A DNA stretch of 64,000 bases from Neonectria sp. B-13 (GCA_002682825.1 NOKP01000059.1:23024-87023), one strand, 5' to 3'; shown: positions 1 through 11,682, numbered from the stretch's first letter. The notes: generated from the letters alone by a model not told the origin. Translations and numbers: made by a program.

Positions 1-1500
1 GTCGCCCGCAACGAGGGCCATGCGTGGCTGCCCTGAAACAACCCACCTGACCATTGTGCAGTTCGGCTTGCAGCTGTGGTTCACAAAACGCGCATTGCTT
101 CCCTTGATAGTAGCATCAATGAAGACGCCTTCTCCGTAACTCATGATGTAGAAATTCTACGTAGATGAATCAGTACATCCACTTAATCATTCTGGTTGCG
201 TGAAATCTTGATATACTGACCTCAGCATCCTTGTATGTCGACGTCATACGTTGTATACACTCTCTCTTTGTGATGATCTCACCTTTGTATTCCATGATGA
301 GTTCTCCAGGCTTGAAACATCGATTGTTGCGAATACCGAGTCCGCGGTTTTCAGTGCGGATGACATCCACACCGATATCATATAGTCGACCCCTAGCAAG
401 ACGCGCTTTGAGTGCGGCGAACGCCCGATTCGAGCAGCGCTTTTCGTCGATGTCGCAATTCGTCTCTGTGCATTCGTAGTTCATACTCCGATTCTGGCAA
501 CTTCCACCGCATTCATCCTCGAGCGTGCATGCACATTTAGACTCAGATCCAAAGTGAGGATCGCGATTCCTCCAGTATCGACCACATTCGTCACTGAATA
601 TATCTAGTGATGGATAAGCAAACGGGGAACCACAGATATGCATGATGAGTGGTCGTACTTTTAGTTATTTTTTCCGAGCCGTCCGTTAGGGTCAGCTCTT
701 GAGGAGGCGGAACAAAGATACTGACCGGTATCTTGAAATCGACGCAGGCGGGTAGTAGAGGACAACTCGGGAATAGAGACTTGGTCTGACTCGGTAGACC
801 CAGGTCACTATTGTGGGCCTTTTTACGGCATGTCTTGCTACCGATTACCTGTCCCCCCTTTTTTTGGCCGGAAAATATCGCTCGGAATACATCTTTGGCC
901 ACATAACATGCGTCGTTCCTGGTACGAGTCGGCCGCTCGCGAGGAGACGCAGGACTTAGGGATGGGGCGGTCGGTTTCGCGATGGTGGTTTTGATGAGCT
1001 TGGTAGTCGAGTTTGTAGAATCGGAGGTTCGGCACGTTTCGTCTAGATGAGGTGAGGATGGACGGCTCGGCTTGGCCTTCTTGGAGACTGGCGGCTGGTT
1101 TCCATCATCTTCGGCTGGCCGCTTGAGTTGTCTGAGGTTCGGCGTCGTGACATTTAGACCCTTAAGATATACATGTAAGCTGGCACGTCAGGGGCGAACC
1201 TCGTTGAATACCCACTCTCGTGTCGCCGGGAAACTCCTCAGATGGGTCGGGCCGTGGACCAAAGGTCTGAACAGCATTTGTCGGTCGGGGGTCTCTCAGA
1301 GAGAGGGAGTCGTGGTGGACGGTGCGGGAGGTCACGTTGATGGCTGTGAATCCCATTTTCTTAGGGTCACCGGTAAAGCGGAAACAAGCAGCGTTGAAGA
1401 AAGAAGGCTATAGCATTTTCTTGAGGGAAGGAACATTCTCAGCCGTACATATGTGTCCACGAGGTAAGAATGGAGGCGGCTTGAGGCTTTCGCTTTGCAT
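1..1500 (-). pseudogene. Ash1-like SET-domain histone methyltransferase, 5' part, with in-frame stop
   Basis: A chromatin lysine methyltransferase of the Ash1 type, cut off by the window edge. Read on the minus strand, a Cys-rich AWS region (C-x-C, then CGGSCQNRSMNYEC, then CDIDEKRCSNRAF; about 560-400) is followed by a SET domain starting near GLGIRNNRCFKPGE and, after an intron at 157-220 (donor GTCAGT), continuing with NFYIMSYGEG, the signature NHSCKPNC and SGQPRMAL. A second intron is likely at 1161-1215 and another lies near 640-740, where I cannot fix the borders. The likely start is the ATG at 1500-1498. Codon 31 is TAG (1410-1408); reading resumes in the same frame (PSFFNAACFRFTGDPKK), so this is probably a CAG-to-TAG nonsense change rather than an intron. 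The catalytic half looks well preserved. The family assignment is firm; whether the gene is dead depends on the TAG and on sequence beyond the window. Confidence 0.8.
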
Positions 1501-3050
1501 CAACAACAGAAGGAACTAGGTACAGGGTAATAGTGCTTAGTCCCTATGCCTGGTGACAAGGATTGACAAGGCAAACGAGGCAAACGAGGCAAACGCACCA
1601 GCCCGGACCCCATGCGGTGAGGCGTATAAACGAAGCCGGAGGTAAATTAGGCAGCTGTGTAAATTTAATGAAAGGATGGTTCGGGCTGAGGGCTTTAGAG
1701 ACGGTAAAGGTCTGAAGAATTAGGCCGTCCTTATTTCCAGTATTAGTACATCAACCACCCACCATTCAAAGCGTTTCTTGTGTAAGTCAATACGTTTCAA
1801 CGGGAAGTTGAGAGTGACCCCTTGCCTGCGGCAAGTGAGCCAGGCTACGTCGACATCGCAAATAGCTAGCCATACATTCGGTGAGGATGCCTTTACTGAA
1901 CATACCGTGGCGGGACATGGAAACCTCAAACTTGCCGAAGCATTGCAAATGGCGCAGGTACCGGAGCCACTCGTACTGAACTACTGCCGAAATCATATCG
2001 TCTCAGGTCGGCGGAGCGTTGAAGTACGGCATCTAACTCATTTACACTCTAATGGGTGCCAAACGTCTTGATGAGCTCTCCTCCCTTGAATCGGAACGCT
2101 GGTGTACGCTCGAGAATTGCATGTTCCTCACAGTAACGAATCGATCCAGTCATGCTGTGATTCACGTCCCAGTCATTCATAAAGTCCCAAAGCCGCTTCG
2201 CCGAAGCTGACTCTGGCGTTGTAGGTGACAGTGAGATAGGCCGCGATCGCCTTTTACTCAGTGGAAACCAGTCTAGTGCATTGCCCTGAGGAGGAACAGA
2301 CAGAGCGATCACAACTGCTACGTCAGAAGAACAGCTGGGTTCTTGCTCATCATGGTCGAGTAAATTGACTCACGGTCTTTCGCCAATCCATCTGCCCCTT
2401 GGCCGTTGGTGTTTGTAAGACCAAGGGAATCGGTATGTCGAGGCGTATCACAGATGTTGGAGGATGGGACCGGTCCATCCGCGATTCGAGCCTCGTGAGC
2501 AGCGATCTACATCCTCACTTACTTAGCTAGACTGGAATCGCACTGTGTTGTGCGTCTCCGCCTGCGCCTTCGAGGTCCGGACGCAGGTCCCATCCCCCCT
2601 GCTGGAGCAAACCGCGTTATGCACCCTATTGCGTCAACGGACTGTCGAGGCTGGCGAACTCCAAGCGCGATAGGGATAAGCGCCTTGGCGTAGACTAGTC
2701 AGGGTTAGGTGGGTTGTGCAGGGTGAACAATCACCTCAACCTTTCCTTTCCCCGGTCGCCCGCGCGTTCCTGCTAGTGCGCGGAACAACTAGGGGTTGAT
2801 TACTGTGCATATTCCAAGGGTATCGGGGCTATAATTGGAAGAGCGCGTCATAGATCCATTGAGGCTGATGAGGGCGCACAACCCTTGTCCATCAGAAGTG
2901 TCTCATGTCCTTGCTCCTTAGCGCCCCACCGAGACAAATGAGGGCACAGTGACCAGTGATCGGTTGCTTGGGTGGTTGCATCGCTAGCGTCTCCACCTTG
3001 CGGCGCTGTCCTATTCCAACCACGCCTGTTCTCATGCAGCCTCGTTCCTG
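1501..3050. other. No assignable gene; minus-strand ORF remnant at 1720-2312
   Basis: At 1571-1596 there is a nine-base tandem repeat (GCAAACGAG, about three units). On the minus strand an 87-codon ORF (2312-2049, containing RLWDFMNDWDVNHSM) is followed by overlapping ORFs down to 1720. The composition looks protein-like but I do not recognise it, and no splice-consistent model emerged. From 2320 to 2850 I see nothing coding. Minus-strand sequence at 2865-2895 (around GGTTGTGCGCC) resembles plus-strand 6310-6340, and 2955-2990 resembles 4230-4265 (both around GATCGGTTGCTT), suggesting diverged dispersed repeats. Confidence 0.3.
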
Positions 3051-3053
3051 TAA

Positions 3054-3407
3054 TCATGCGCCAGCAGCCCTCCTCCCATTGTCCAGGTACCGAGTGTTGG
3101 CACCGCGCTTACAACAGTCGGATTCAGAGGCATGAAGAAGTGAATGCTGTAGCTGACTGGGATATATATTCACGGCGTAAGTAGTGATTGACAGCAACAC
3201 AGTCCACGTTGAGCCCCGCCCGCCGCTGTCCAAGCCCTTGGTCTTATCCTGGTCCGTCACCAACTTCACCTGCCCGTCAAAGACGGAGAGGTTCCTGGGC
3301 AGCTGCTCGATGTCGCAGTGCTTTAGCGTCGTCACCTCCAGGCCCCGCCCGGGCGGGCAAAGCAGGGAACCTTGCCGAACCGAGGGTACGGTGGCCAGTG
3401 CTTTCAA
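3054..3407 (-). pseudogene. Possible recombinase/helicase-associated element relic
   Basis: A 117-codon minus ORF contains [20 protein letters not shown], then [16 protein letters not shown]. The pattern (RG-x-E, then RN-x-x-V-x-DG, then a basic-hydrophobic segment and KT) resembles the central region of fungal RecQ-helicase-linked or tyrosine-recombinase-like ORFs, where it often reads RN-x-x-V-x-DG-x-V-x-x-x-T-x-x-HK. The catalytic tyrosine cannot be placed and the ORF ends in low-similarity sequence. It may equally be a chance resemblance; there is no second supporting domain. Confidence 0.22.
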
Positions 3408-3409
3408 TG

Positions 3410-4400
3410 AGGCGAGGAGCTATTGACACCGGGGGTTGCGGTGATGGCCCAGAAGCCTTCTGCGACGTCTGGTTCTCAAAGCCCGAGAATGGTTATCCAT
3501 GTTACCTCTACTACCAAGCCAGAGCGCGTTGGCGCTCTTAGTGCTTGTGACGTGTATATCTCGCAACCCTAGGTACCGTTGATCCAGGGTTTCCGAATAC
3601 CATCAGCATGACGCCTGCGGCGGAAGCCCGTGACCAAGAGACCATCCAGCACTGTGCTGTCAGAATGGAAGTGATGCTCGTTGGTGGTGGAATGCATCGC
3701 CCACTTTCACACTTTCTGCTCGACGTGGGGAGGTGGGGCTTGATGATTGCGTCCACACGTTTGGAAAATAACTATTCACAGTACGTACGGATGTATGGCA
3801 TGTTGAGTGGCTTGCTGGCCATCGAGCACATTCGTAGTACTGCGACTGAGAGGATAAGGCAAAGATCCCCTACGATCCAGGACCATGCCGGAGACGCTTG
3901 TCGGGGGAAGTGGCTGAGCTGCAGCCGTCTGGGATGTTGGTGCTCATGTGGGTCAGATGCGACACCCGTATGGACTGCCAGGCATTCATGAGGCCGCAAA
4001 GTAGCGCCAACAGTCCTGCTCTCCATATCCAAAATGACGAATCGGATGTCGTCTGCAGCCTTCCGTGTCTGCCATTGTGACAATGATGACAGCCGGTGAG
4101 TAGGCATGTACCCTGGGGGTTGGGACGTTCAATCCTGTTGGCTCGAAACGTCCATCATGAGTACCTGGTAGCGCCACACCATGGCAAGTATCGACTCTGC
4201 ACGAGTTGGGTTGTCTAGAATCCAACCAGAGTTGATCGGTTGCTTCGGTGGCCGCATTAGTAGCGTGATCGTCTCGCGACCCGTACTCAGCCGCGCCCGT
4301 TTACAATGCGGCTACGCAGTAGCGATCAACTTGCTTGAAATTGCACGCTTACATGGTTAGGATTTCTCTCATTTCGTGACCCATTTTGCCATGTAGGTAT
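3410..4400. other. Gene-free stretch with diverged repeat
   Basis: No gene can be supported. Plus-strand 3668-3725 and 6517-6573 share a pattern (GAAGTG.TG.TC, then a GTGGAA block, then CCCACTTT, then CTCGA), which suggests two old mutated copies of one repeat. Long ORFs here occur on both strands at once and look like frame shadows. Confidence 0.3.
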
Positions 4401-4404
4401 GGAT

Positions 4405-4505
4405 GAGAGCCAACATTAAGTGGCCTTCTTCTCGAATTTGTGAAGCGTGTCAACAGGGGTATATGACCCGATTTGGAAAGCGTGTCCACAGGGCAACCGG
4501 TCGTC
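4405..4505 (+). repeat. Dispersed repeat family F1, copy 1 (left part)
   Basis: Shares a run beginning GATGAGAGCCAACATTAAGT and continuing through TGACCCGATTTGGAA with 46869-46960 in the same orientation. The matching sequence then jumps to 5327 on this side, so this copy is split by the tandem repeat block and F2 copy at 4650-5203. The differences I noted are mainly C/T and G/A. Confidence 0.6.
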
Positions 4506-4647
4506 TTATGTGAGTGACTCTTTTATCTTCCTGTAGGACACCCATGGAGAAGTGGCCGGCGGACACGCTGATTTCCGTTAGCTACAAGCTGTGCCGCCAG
4601 ATGCGCCGGCCGTGAGAGGGTACTGTCTTGCTGTCGCAAAATCAGGG

Positions 4648-4932
4648 CGCAGGGGCTGATGAGCTGAGCCCATGCAAAGCAAACATCAGGGACAGAGGAA
4701 GGGTCCTCGCTGTCTGTGAGTTGCGCTGATCCTTACCTGTCTTGGTTTTCTGATTTCTTGGCGACTGATTGCCCCGCTTTTGCCGAAGGCATAGTGCAAG
4801 GGGCCATGAGCTAATACCATGCAAAGCAAGCATTAGCGACGGGGAAAGCTGTGAGATGCGCTGATCCTTACCTGTCTTGGTTTTCTGATATCTTGGCGCA
4901 AGATCGCTCCGCTTTTGCCGAAGGTACATTGC
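4648..4932 (+). repeat. Two tandem units of about 145 bp, third partial unit at 5238-5312
   Basis: Units starting near 4650 and 4797 share CATGCAAAGCAA, GCTGATCCTTACCTGTCTTG, TTTTCTGAT and GCTTTTGCCGAAGG. A third, shorter copy of the right half lies at 5238-5312 (GCTGATCTTAACCTACCTTG through ACATTGC). They differ by substitutions and small gaps. The minus-strand 95-codon ORF across them simply reads through the repeats and is not a gene. Confidence 0.7.
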
Positions 4933-4956
4933 AGGGGGGCTGTGTTGGATGTTACG

Positions 4957-5203
4957 GGGCGCTTGAGTAGGGATACATTAGGTGACTTGATTGAGTACAA
5001 CTGGGGCGTGAGACCGGTCTTTTATGAAGAACGGGTCCTGCGGCAGATATGCTAGGATCCGGCAAATGCACCTTGAGCTAACCTCTTCGGATGTGCATAA
5101 GAGGGGAGACTCTTGAGGGGGCGAGAAGGCCGAGGGAAATGGGGTCAGCCCGAGGTATCGCAATGTAGCTATTCCGTACAGGGTCCCTAGCCCTTGACAG
5201 GCT
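4957..5203 (-). repeat. Dispersed repeat family F2, copy 1
   Basis: Reads, on the minus strand, GGTGCATTTGCCGGATCCTA and ends with GTATCCCTACTCAAGCGCCC. The same roughly 245 bp sequence is on the plus strand at 40998-41243, and its right half again at 57346-57472. The copies differ by scattered substitutions and small gaps. No terminal repeats are obvious; it could be a MITE, a SINE-like unit or an LTR piece. Confidence 0.75.
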
Positions 5204-5312
5204 GGTGATGCAAGGTAAGCCGTCTGGTGATGTACGCTGATCTTAACCTACCTTGGTTTTCTGATATCTTGGCGCATGATCGCCCCACCTTTACCGGAGA
5301 CACATTGCAACC

Positions 5313-5600
5313 ATGTGGAATGCTTGGGTATGTGACCAGATTTGGAAAGCGTGTCATCAGGGGTACATGATCTGTGCTATGCTCCAACGCCCATCAAGCC
5401 CCAACAATAAATCCCAGAGTGTAATACTAAGGGCGGAAATGGAGAGATATGACTGCTACAGACATGGTCCTCTCGTTTCCACGCGCGTTCAATTGCATCT
5501 CTCATTATTGGTTTCTGTCCCCTTCAGCAGAAACAACCATCGCCGGAAGCCATACGAGGGCTGCTGGCGAATCGCAACAACAAGGCTGGATTAGAGAGCG
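5313..5600 (+). repeat. Dispersed repeat family F1, copy 1 (right part)
   Basis: Matches plus-strand 46930-47165: shared blocks include GGGGTACATGATCTGTGC, then TCTCTCATTATTGGTTTCTG, then CATACGAGGGCT. The matching order and orientation are the same, so this and 46.87-47.17 kb are two copies of one unit. Nothing coding is convincing in either copy. Confidence 0.65.
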
Positions 5601-7925
5601 TAGTTTGAACAGGATTGCGTCGTAAGACGGACACTAGTGATGAACCTACCGATCTCGGGTCACTATGGATACATCAATGTCTCCACACTGATCCTTGAAG
5701 CTCCTCTTTGTTGGGGACAAGGACATGGACATTTCCGACGGACAGCGGTGTGCGCCACGTCGTATGCTGGCACGAGTGCCATGCTTCATGACTGAGGCAT
5801 CGATGAAGGGCTTCGAGTAGCAACAGCAACAGCAACAGCAACAGGGCAATGGGTTTGGAGTTGGACAGGGGTATTTCTGTGAGAAGAGAGAATGAGAGTA
5901 GGGCGGGCAAGCTTCATTGCTGCAGCCGTTTATGAGTATTCAGAGCTGCACGTCCTCCAAATCACGCAAGGCATTCTACGTCAGAGAAGCCGAAAATTGA
6001 CCGATCCTGCTTTCGTCGCGACGATTGCGGACTTTGAGACGGAGTGAATAGTTGCTAGGTTGCGGGCTGCCAGAGCGCAAAGGGGCCTTGCAATACAGCG
6101 CTTGACTCCATCGCGATATACGCGGATGGTATTCAGGTTCATACTAATTTTAGCGGGCCGATGGTTGCTGTCTAGTATATATTGAGACTAGAGTAGGGAT
6201 CTTGAAAGGACACCGTACACCTGAGCAGGGAGGAAGAGGTCAATTCTGAGACCCGGTTGATACTTGCCGTGGCATCACGCACTTGGCTGACCATCCCGCT
6301 CCATCGATAGTTCAAAAGGGTTGTGCGCCTTCCTCAGCCCAACCTCCGGGTACCACTCACCGATTGCCACCCTTTGCCGAATCGGAAAGGAGCACTGTGC
6401 GGCCGGTACGACTACCCCTGTCAATGATACCGTCTGTTCCTCCCTGGCCTCGCGTTGTCGATTGCAGTGACCGGTGAATAGCAGAAGGAAGAGAGTCGTC
6501 CAATGCAGTCAGTACGGAAGTGGTGATCATCAATAGTGGAACAAGCTACCCACTTTGCACATTCTACTCGATGCCACTGCTGCTGCACGAGCGGCCGTTC
6601 CATGCGGAGCTCCATCCGTCTAATCCGAAGCCACCGAATGAGGATCTCATGCTTTCTCCAGTACCTTGCCGCTCTGGTCGCCTATGGGAACCACACCAGA
6701 ACCCAGCTTGCCTGTATAGAGACTGCTTCCTAGACACATCGACGACTGCAGTAGAACGTTGCCATCACAAGCTATGTCCACATCATGCAAAACCACGTCA
6801 GATCATACAAACTTGGGCACAATCACTAATTTGAATTGCACGTTGGGCGCCTGTCAAGTTGCTACGCATCACCGATAAACTGGTGCTCTGCTACACCGTG
6901 GACAAAATGAGTATGTTCCGGCACCTCTCAGTGAAGAAATTTGCTTACAATCAAGCCCCAAACCCTCCCGAAAATGGGAGGGCCTAGTTTCCGACCTAAA
7001 TAAGGAAACCCGTGAGAATGCTATCATGAGTGGGTTTCATTCGGGCAATCGCGTTTGCGTGGTCAACACGAAAAGGGAGGCTATTCCCATGGTCATAGTC
7101 GTTCCAGGAGTTGGACTTTCGGCTGGGGGGATGTTCTGGGTGGTGAAAATAGGATGCAGAGCCATGGGGCTTGCGCCCTAGCTAGTTGTCCTCATCGTAC
7201 CGACAACATAACATTGGGCGTGAAGCAGCCAAACTACTTTCTCTTCATCCTACTTAACAATACTCAAGTTAAACAACCCCTTGGGATTAGAAGACAGGCC
7301 TTGCATTTGAATCATGAGACGTACTAGGAGCGCATCGCCCTCGTCACCCCATCACCCAACCTGCGCTTCAGCAATACGTAAATCGCCTCTGGCACGCGAT
7401 GGGAATCTTCATTTTCCCGACCGCGTGGTGATGTATTCTCGCTCTGGATGACCCGTCGCAACAAGGGCGATAGTGATCAGTCTACTGTAAGTCCCTGGAT
7501 TTCTTTCTATGCTATAGCGTTACATCCCTCTCCACGCTCTGCCCTCAGGTGCTTGGCGGCCGCTGTGGGCCAAGAAGCCATGTTCGTGCCGCCGCGCCGC
7601 ACCTTCATCGCTGCTTCATCCTCCCATTCCCTCCTCCTCACATCCTCACTCCATCCCCACCTGGATTCTTCTTCTCCCCCTCCTGTCTTCCAATATTCTC
7701 GCTCCCGCCTCCGACAAGCCCGAAGACCGAGGCAGCTTGCCCCTCATCAGCTGTCAGTTAGCTTCGGCTTCTCGCTTCGGAGTAGCTAGCTCCTTCGCCC
7801 GCCTCGAGCTTGCTTTCCGCCACCACAACACCGGAGACGCGTTCCTGGATGGCATCCTTGTAATGCTTTGCTCGTCACTCACCGTGTGATTACTCTACTT
7901 GCCCATTGATCTCTCCTCCTTGACC
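5601..7925. other. Non-coding region upstream of SWC3; CAACAG microsatellite
   Basis: A CAACAG hexamer repeat lies at about 5819-5842; read on the minus strand it makes a Leu run that is not a gene. At 6968-6990 a short hairpin (CCCTCCC, loop, GGGAGGG) occurs. A possible short exon starts at 7448 (MTRRNKGDSDQST, followed by a GTAAGT donor at about 7487), but I cannot attach it to a downstream exon; a leader of the next gene is possible. The C/T-rich tract at 7610-7690 fits a promoter or 5' UTR of SWC3. Confidence 0.35.
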
Positions 7926-9248
7926 ATGGAGAGGAAGCGCAAGTTGCCCGCTCGGGCTGCTGCTCATAGCGAGCACATTTCCAAAAAGCGCAACAACACG
8001 CCTCGAGAACGTTCTGCCACGCCTGCTGCCTCTCCACCACCACCTCCGCCGCCGAAAGAGCCTTCGCCGCCGCCCTCACTCGAATCGCAGTCCGAGGACC
8101 TATCGACCAAAGAATATCAGTCAGTGGAAGAGAGATAAGTCGCCATACGAGCGTGATATTTCCCCCGATGGGGTCGGCTGCATACTGACAGACGCGTTCT
8201 TTTAGTGGTGTTCTCGCCGAGTCTCTCTCCCGGTCGCGTAAGCAATGGATTAGTGATGGCTTATTCGCCAAATACTGGACCAAGCCTCATAAGCGCAAGG
8301 GCGTCGTCAACGAGGACCCGAAGAACCCCCCCAAAGACAGCATGTCTAAAGTCGGCACCGTCACCATCACCATCGAGCCTCACATCATCGAAGCTACCAT
8401 GTATGTGGTCAAGGACCCCAAACCGAAGCCCATTCCTCCCGGACAACAACCTCCGCAGCAGCCGGTCCGCCCCATCATCTAGTATGGGCCCCCTAACGGC
8501 TCAATGCCTCCCCCACCAACACCGGTGTCTGCAACAGCTACACCAACACCGAGCAACGCAAGGCCGGTGGTCCAGAGCCCAGCCCAATCTCCGGCACAAT
8601 CATAGTCACTACCCCAGCCACCTCAGGAGCAAGTTGCCCCCCCGCCGCCCTCTCCAAAACTCGTGGCACGTCCTTTGGCAGACAGCACGACGCCCTCGCC
8701 GAGTCCGAGTTACCCGCCTAGGCCTTATATGGCTGGACTACCTGTGGCACCTTCTGCGACGCCTCCCCAGATACCTCGTGCACCTTCGAACCCCCTGACT
8801 CATGGTCTGGTCTCGGCAGCACCTATGCACTCTGGTGGCATAGCTCCAACGCCAGTGGCTCCAATGGCAACCCCAAGAGCATCACCAGCTCCACGTCCAC
8901 CAATGAGCATGCATTCAACACCTACAAACGGTTTAGCTAAGCCAGCAACTCCTTCAGCTGCTCCACCCCCGCCGCGAAACCTACTGCGAACGACCCAGTC
9001 ATTGCTTTGCTTGCCCAAAAGGCTTTAGGAGACGCGGAACTTCGTGACCTGATGCAAAGAGTGGCGGTAGGCCAGGCGGAAGAAGGGGAACTTGCGTACT
9101 TTCAAAAGATCATCAACCAGCTGAATGCCAAACATCGAAGCAGGGGAGGCCACCAGACAGGCTCCTTGTGGATGGCAGGACTGTCAAGTACTTTGCGGAG
9201 GAGGTCCGGGTGCTTGATAAGTGGCTGAGTGATTCATCATTATTGTGA
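7926..9248 (+). pseudogene. SWC3: SWR1-complex protein 3 (Swc3), multiply broken
   Basis: Swc3 is a subunit of the SWR1 chromatin remodeller, which places H2A.Z. From the ATG at 7926 the first exon encodes a basic, Pro-rich start and ends in EYQSVEE. The second carries the Swc3 core (ESLSRSRKQWISDGLF, then YWTKPHKRKGV, then GTVTITIEPHIIEATMYV), a long Pro-rich linker, and the C-terminal part (DPVIALLAQKALGDAELRD, then LLVDGRTVKYFAEEVRVLD). Damage: the donor at 8135 reads ATAAGT where GTAAGT is expected (intron 8135-8205); TAG at 8480-8482 and at 8603-8605 replaces likely CAG; frameshifts lie near 8977 and 9150. The stop is TGA 9246-9248. Family identity is firm. Its last codons lie inside the inverted AZF1 duplication. 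Confidence 0.85.
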
Positions 9249-9269
9249 TGTTGTTGTTATGTAAGCTGT

Positions 9270-10850
9270 TCAGTACATGCGCTCATTGAAGGCCATCTCT
9301 TGAGTGTAGTCCTCCTCGTAAAGCATGCCACTGGCACTGGAGGTCTGGACAGAGTGGTACTCTCCTTCCATATTGAACATCTCATAACCGCTAGTATGTT
9401 GCTCCTGGTGTATGTTGTTCATCATGTTGGGGTGGCCATGGCTATGCTGTAAGCTGCCAGGCTGCCTGGGTGGGTCAAACCATGGTGCTGCTGGTGCTGG
9501 TGATGAACTTGCTGCAGGGGAGGGATCTGAGGCAGAGGGTATTGGGCGATGACGACTGGCGGCGAGTGGGAAGCCGCCTTCATCTTGCGCTCAGCGACGG
9601 TGCGGTCCTTGCCGCGTCCCTTGATGCCCTTGTTGTTGTTCTTGTAGTGCGTGGTAAAGTACTTGAAGAGTTCACGGTCGACCTCAGGCACCTCCTCGCC
9701 CGAGGAGAGCATCTGAGCGAACCTGGTTGTAAGGGTATTAAGCGTTTCCTTGTGGAAATGGTTCTGGTGCATCTGTATATGTCTTAGCGTTGTTGTCAAT
9801 GCGATAAAGAGGGATAAGCCCATACCTTCATGTTTCCCAGTCGAGAGAAGGTCTTGTTGCAATCATCCAGTCTGCAGATGAAAGGCTTAAGTCCCTGGTG
9901 GGTCCGCTCATGGGCTCGGAGATGGCTCGGTTGCACAAATGTTCGACCGCACTGCTTGCAAGTGTAGGGTCGCTCGCCGGTATGGCGGCGCATGTGGATC
10001 TAGTTCCTCATGTCAGTTTCTTATCAGCTATAAGATGAACCAAGTAACTTACCTTCAAGTTTCCAGACTGGGAGAAGGTAAGCTCGCAACCGGGGAAGTC
10101 ACAGTTCTGTATGTGTCAGTGTCGTGAAACTTGAAGTTGTCAGAGTCAACTCACGTAGGGCTTTTCGCCAGTGTGGGTTCGGCGGTGGACGTTGAGATGG
10201 CCCTTCTGGGTGAAGCTCTTCTTGCAGTTGGGGTCGTTGCAGACATATTGCTTCTGAGCCGCCTTGAGATCGCCTTGGACGGGAGTGGCATGGTCCAAGC
10301 TGGCGACCTTGGAGACGGGCGACATTCTAGGAGTGAGTGATTGTGTGACATCAGCCTTCTCGTCCGCCTTCTTTTGGATAGTCTTCATCAGTACATCGAC
10401 TTCAGTCTCAAACATGAACTGTTGCTCGGGGTTGAGGGTTGCGTTGAAGGTGATGATCTTGGAGCACAGAGACGGGTTCGAGCAGCTCGGTCGTGCCGTG
10501 GAGACCTGTGAGTCGCTCCTTGCGGAGAAGGGTGCCTGCTCTTCGTATGGGTTTGGCTTCGATTCCTGAGCGTAGGAGAGGGATCGGCTGTTGTTGCTGT
10601 CGGGTCCCATTACGTCGCAGTCATGGTATTCCTGCTTGAAGGACGGAGACTGGTGAGGAGGAGTAGGTGGGTCGTGGTAGCCTCCAAACTGGTACGGGTT
10701 GGGAGCCTGGTAGTGAGGTGCAGTGAGACTAGTCATGGGGCCAAAGCTATAGGGATTGGCGACCATGTAGTAGGGAGCCATAATGGGTCGCTCGAGGGGA
10801 GTGGAAGTGGTTGTTCGTGAGTCAAATGGGAGCATCGTTGGGGCTTCCAT
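9270..10850 (-). CDS. Azf1-like C2H2 zinc-finger transcription factor, copy A, C-terminal frameshift
   Basis: Likely a sequence-specific nuclear regulator. Start chosen at ATG 10850 ([12 protein letters not shown]), which matches the usual beginning of this family. Exons 10850-10155, 10106-10053, 9999-9826 and 9772 onward are joined by phase-0 introns of 48, 53 and 53 bp. Residues 1-190 are Pro/Ser/Tyr-rich. Four C2H2 fingers follow: [55 protein letters not shown] and [19 protein letters not shown], then the typical tail ([19 protein letters not shown]). A one-base loss near 9445, seen against copy B, shifts frame and ends the ORF at 9422 (about 424 residues); in the original frame the stop would be TGA 9272-9270, giving about 475. 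The DNA-binding domain is intact, so the product could still work. Confidence 0.85.
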
Positions 10851-11592
10851 TATGGTATGGTCCCCGTAGAGTTGCTGGGGCCAGTGTCCCCCATTGGGGG
10901 GACCCATGAGTTGGACGATAAGAGCCAGTTTGGCGGGTTGAATCAGCCTTGCTTCGAGAGCAGGACTGACAAGTGAGGTTAAGGCGGTGATTTCCTGGGG
11001 AGGAGACACAAGGAAGACTTCCAGTGCGGGTGTGGTTGTTTCTGTAAAGATTGTTGAAGGGGACTCTAGAAGAGTTGTGACAGATGAAGTCAAACCACGA
11101 AGTAAAGAAGTAGTGGCCAAGGTAAGAGGGTTACGAGAATATATGTAAGTAAAAAGAAAGACAGTGTCGTAAGGTGTCTTGAGTACGGTAACTGTCGAGG
11201 TTGGTGAGAGACGGATTGACTGAAAGGTTGAAGATCTGGGGAGCAAGACCTAAGTACATATATCCGATGGATGTGCAAGGCAGCTTGATGCGCGGCATGG
11301 GTCAAATCTATTGGAGCCAATCGAGCGGTAAATCTCGGAGACCCTCTGGAAGGCGGGTCTGCAGGACGGGTACATGTATCTCTGTGGCCTCCAGGATACC
11401 AACAGAAAGGTGATCCAGGTCTCGTCATTTGCTAGGCTTGGGATGTGGACTCCAGCAAGCTCTTAAGACTCAAACCCCCTACAGGTAGGCACTAGGTGTG
11501 GACCAGGGGCGTGGGACGGGATTAGGATGGCTACCTAGTCCAGGACGGCAAGACCAGGGTCGAGATGTGGTTTCCGGGACGCTGCGAGGTGA

Positions 11593-11682
11593 TCAAAGGA
11601 GGGGCGCCAGGATGTCACTAAGTGGCTTGTCTTTGGGGGGGGAAGGGGGTTCAGTGAGGAGACCCATGTCTAGTCTTTCCAT
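11593..11682 (-). CDS. Short upstream ORF (29 codons) conserved between the AZF1 copies
   Basis: Encodes a 29-residue peptide containing RLDMGLLTEPPSP and DKPLSDILA. Copy B has the equivalent at 25942-26046 with 34 residues: the length difference is an in-frame gain or loss of five codons, and several substitutions are silent. It lies about 740 bp upstream of the Azf1-like ATG on the same strand, so it may be a regulatory uORF in the leader or the last exon of a neighbouring gene. Confidence 0.4.
   Translation of the reverse strand: MERLDMGLLTEPPSPPKDKPLSDILAPLL

Noticed and set aside
3054..3407. Starship captain (DUF3435 tyrosine recombinase) starting a giant cargo element
   Set aside because: Only a weak RG-x-E / RN-x-x-V-x-DG resemblance; no catalytic R-H-R-Y set and no element border found in the window.
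4642..4929. 95-codon minus ORF with internal duplication
   Set aside because: It simply translates the 145 bp tandem repeat; no codon-level conservation between the units.
5646..5910. Leu-rich or Cys-rich minus ORFs
   Set aside because: Created by the CAACAG microsatellite.
10851..11246. N-terminal extension of the Azf1-like protein (366-codon ORF from 11246)
   Set aside because: The extension is Leu/Thr/Ser-rich without domain, is broken in copy B, and the family normally begins at the MEAP start; it is probably leader sequence.
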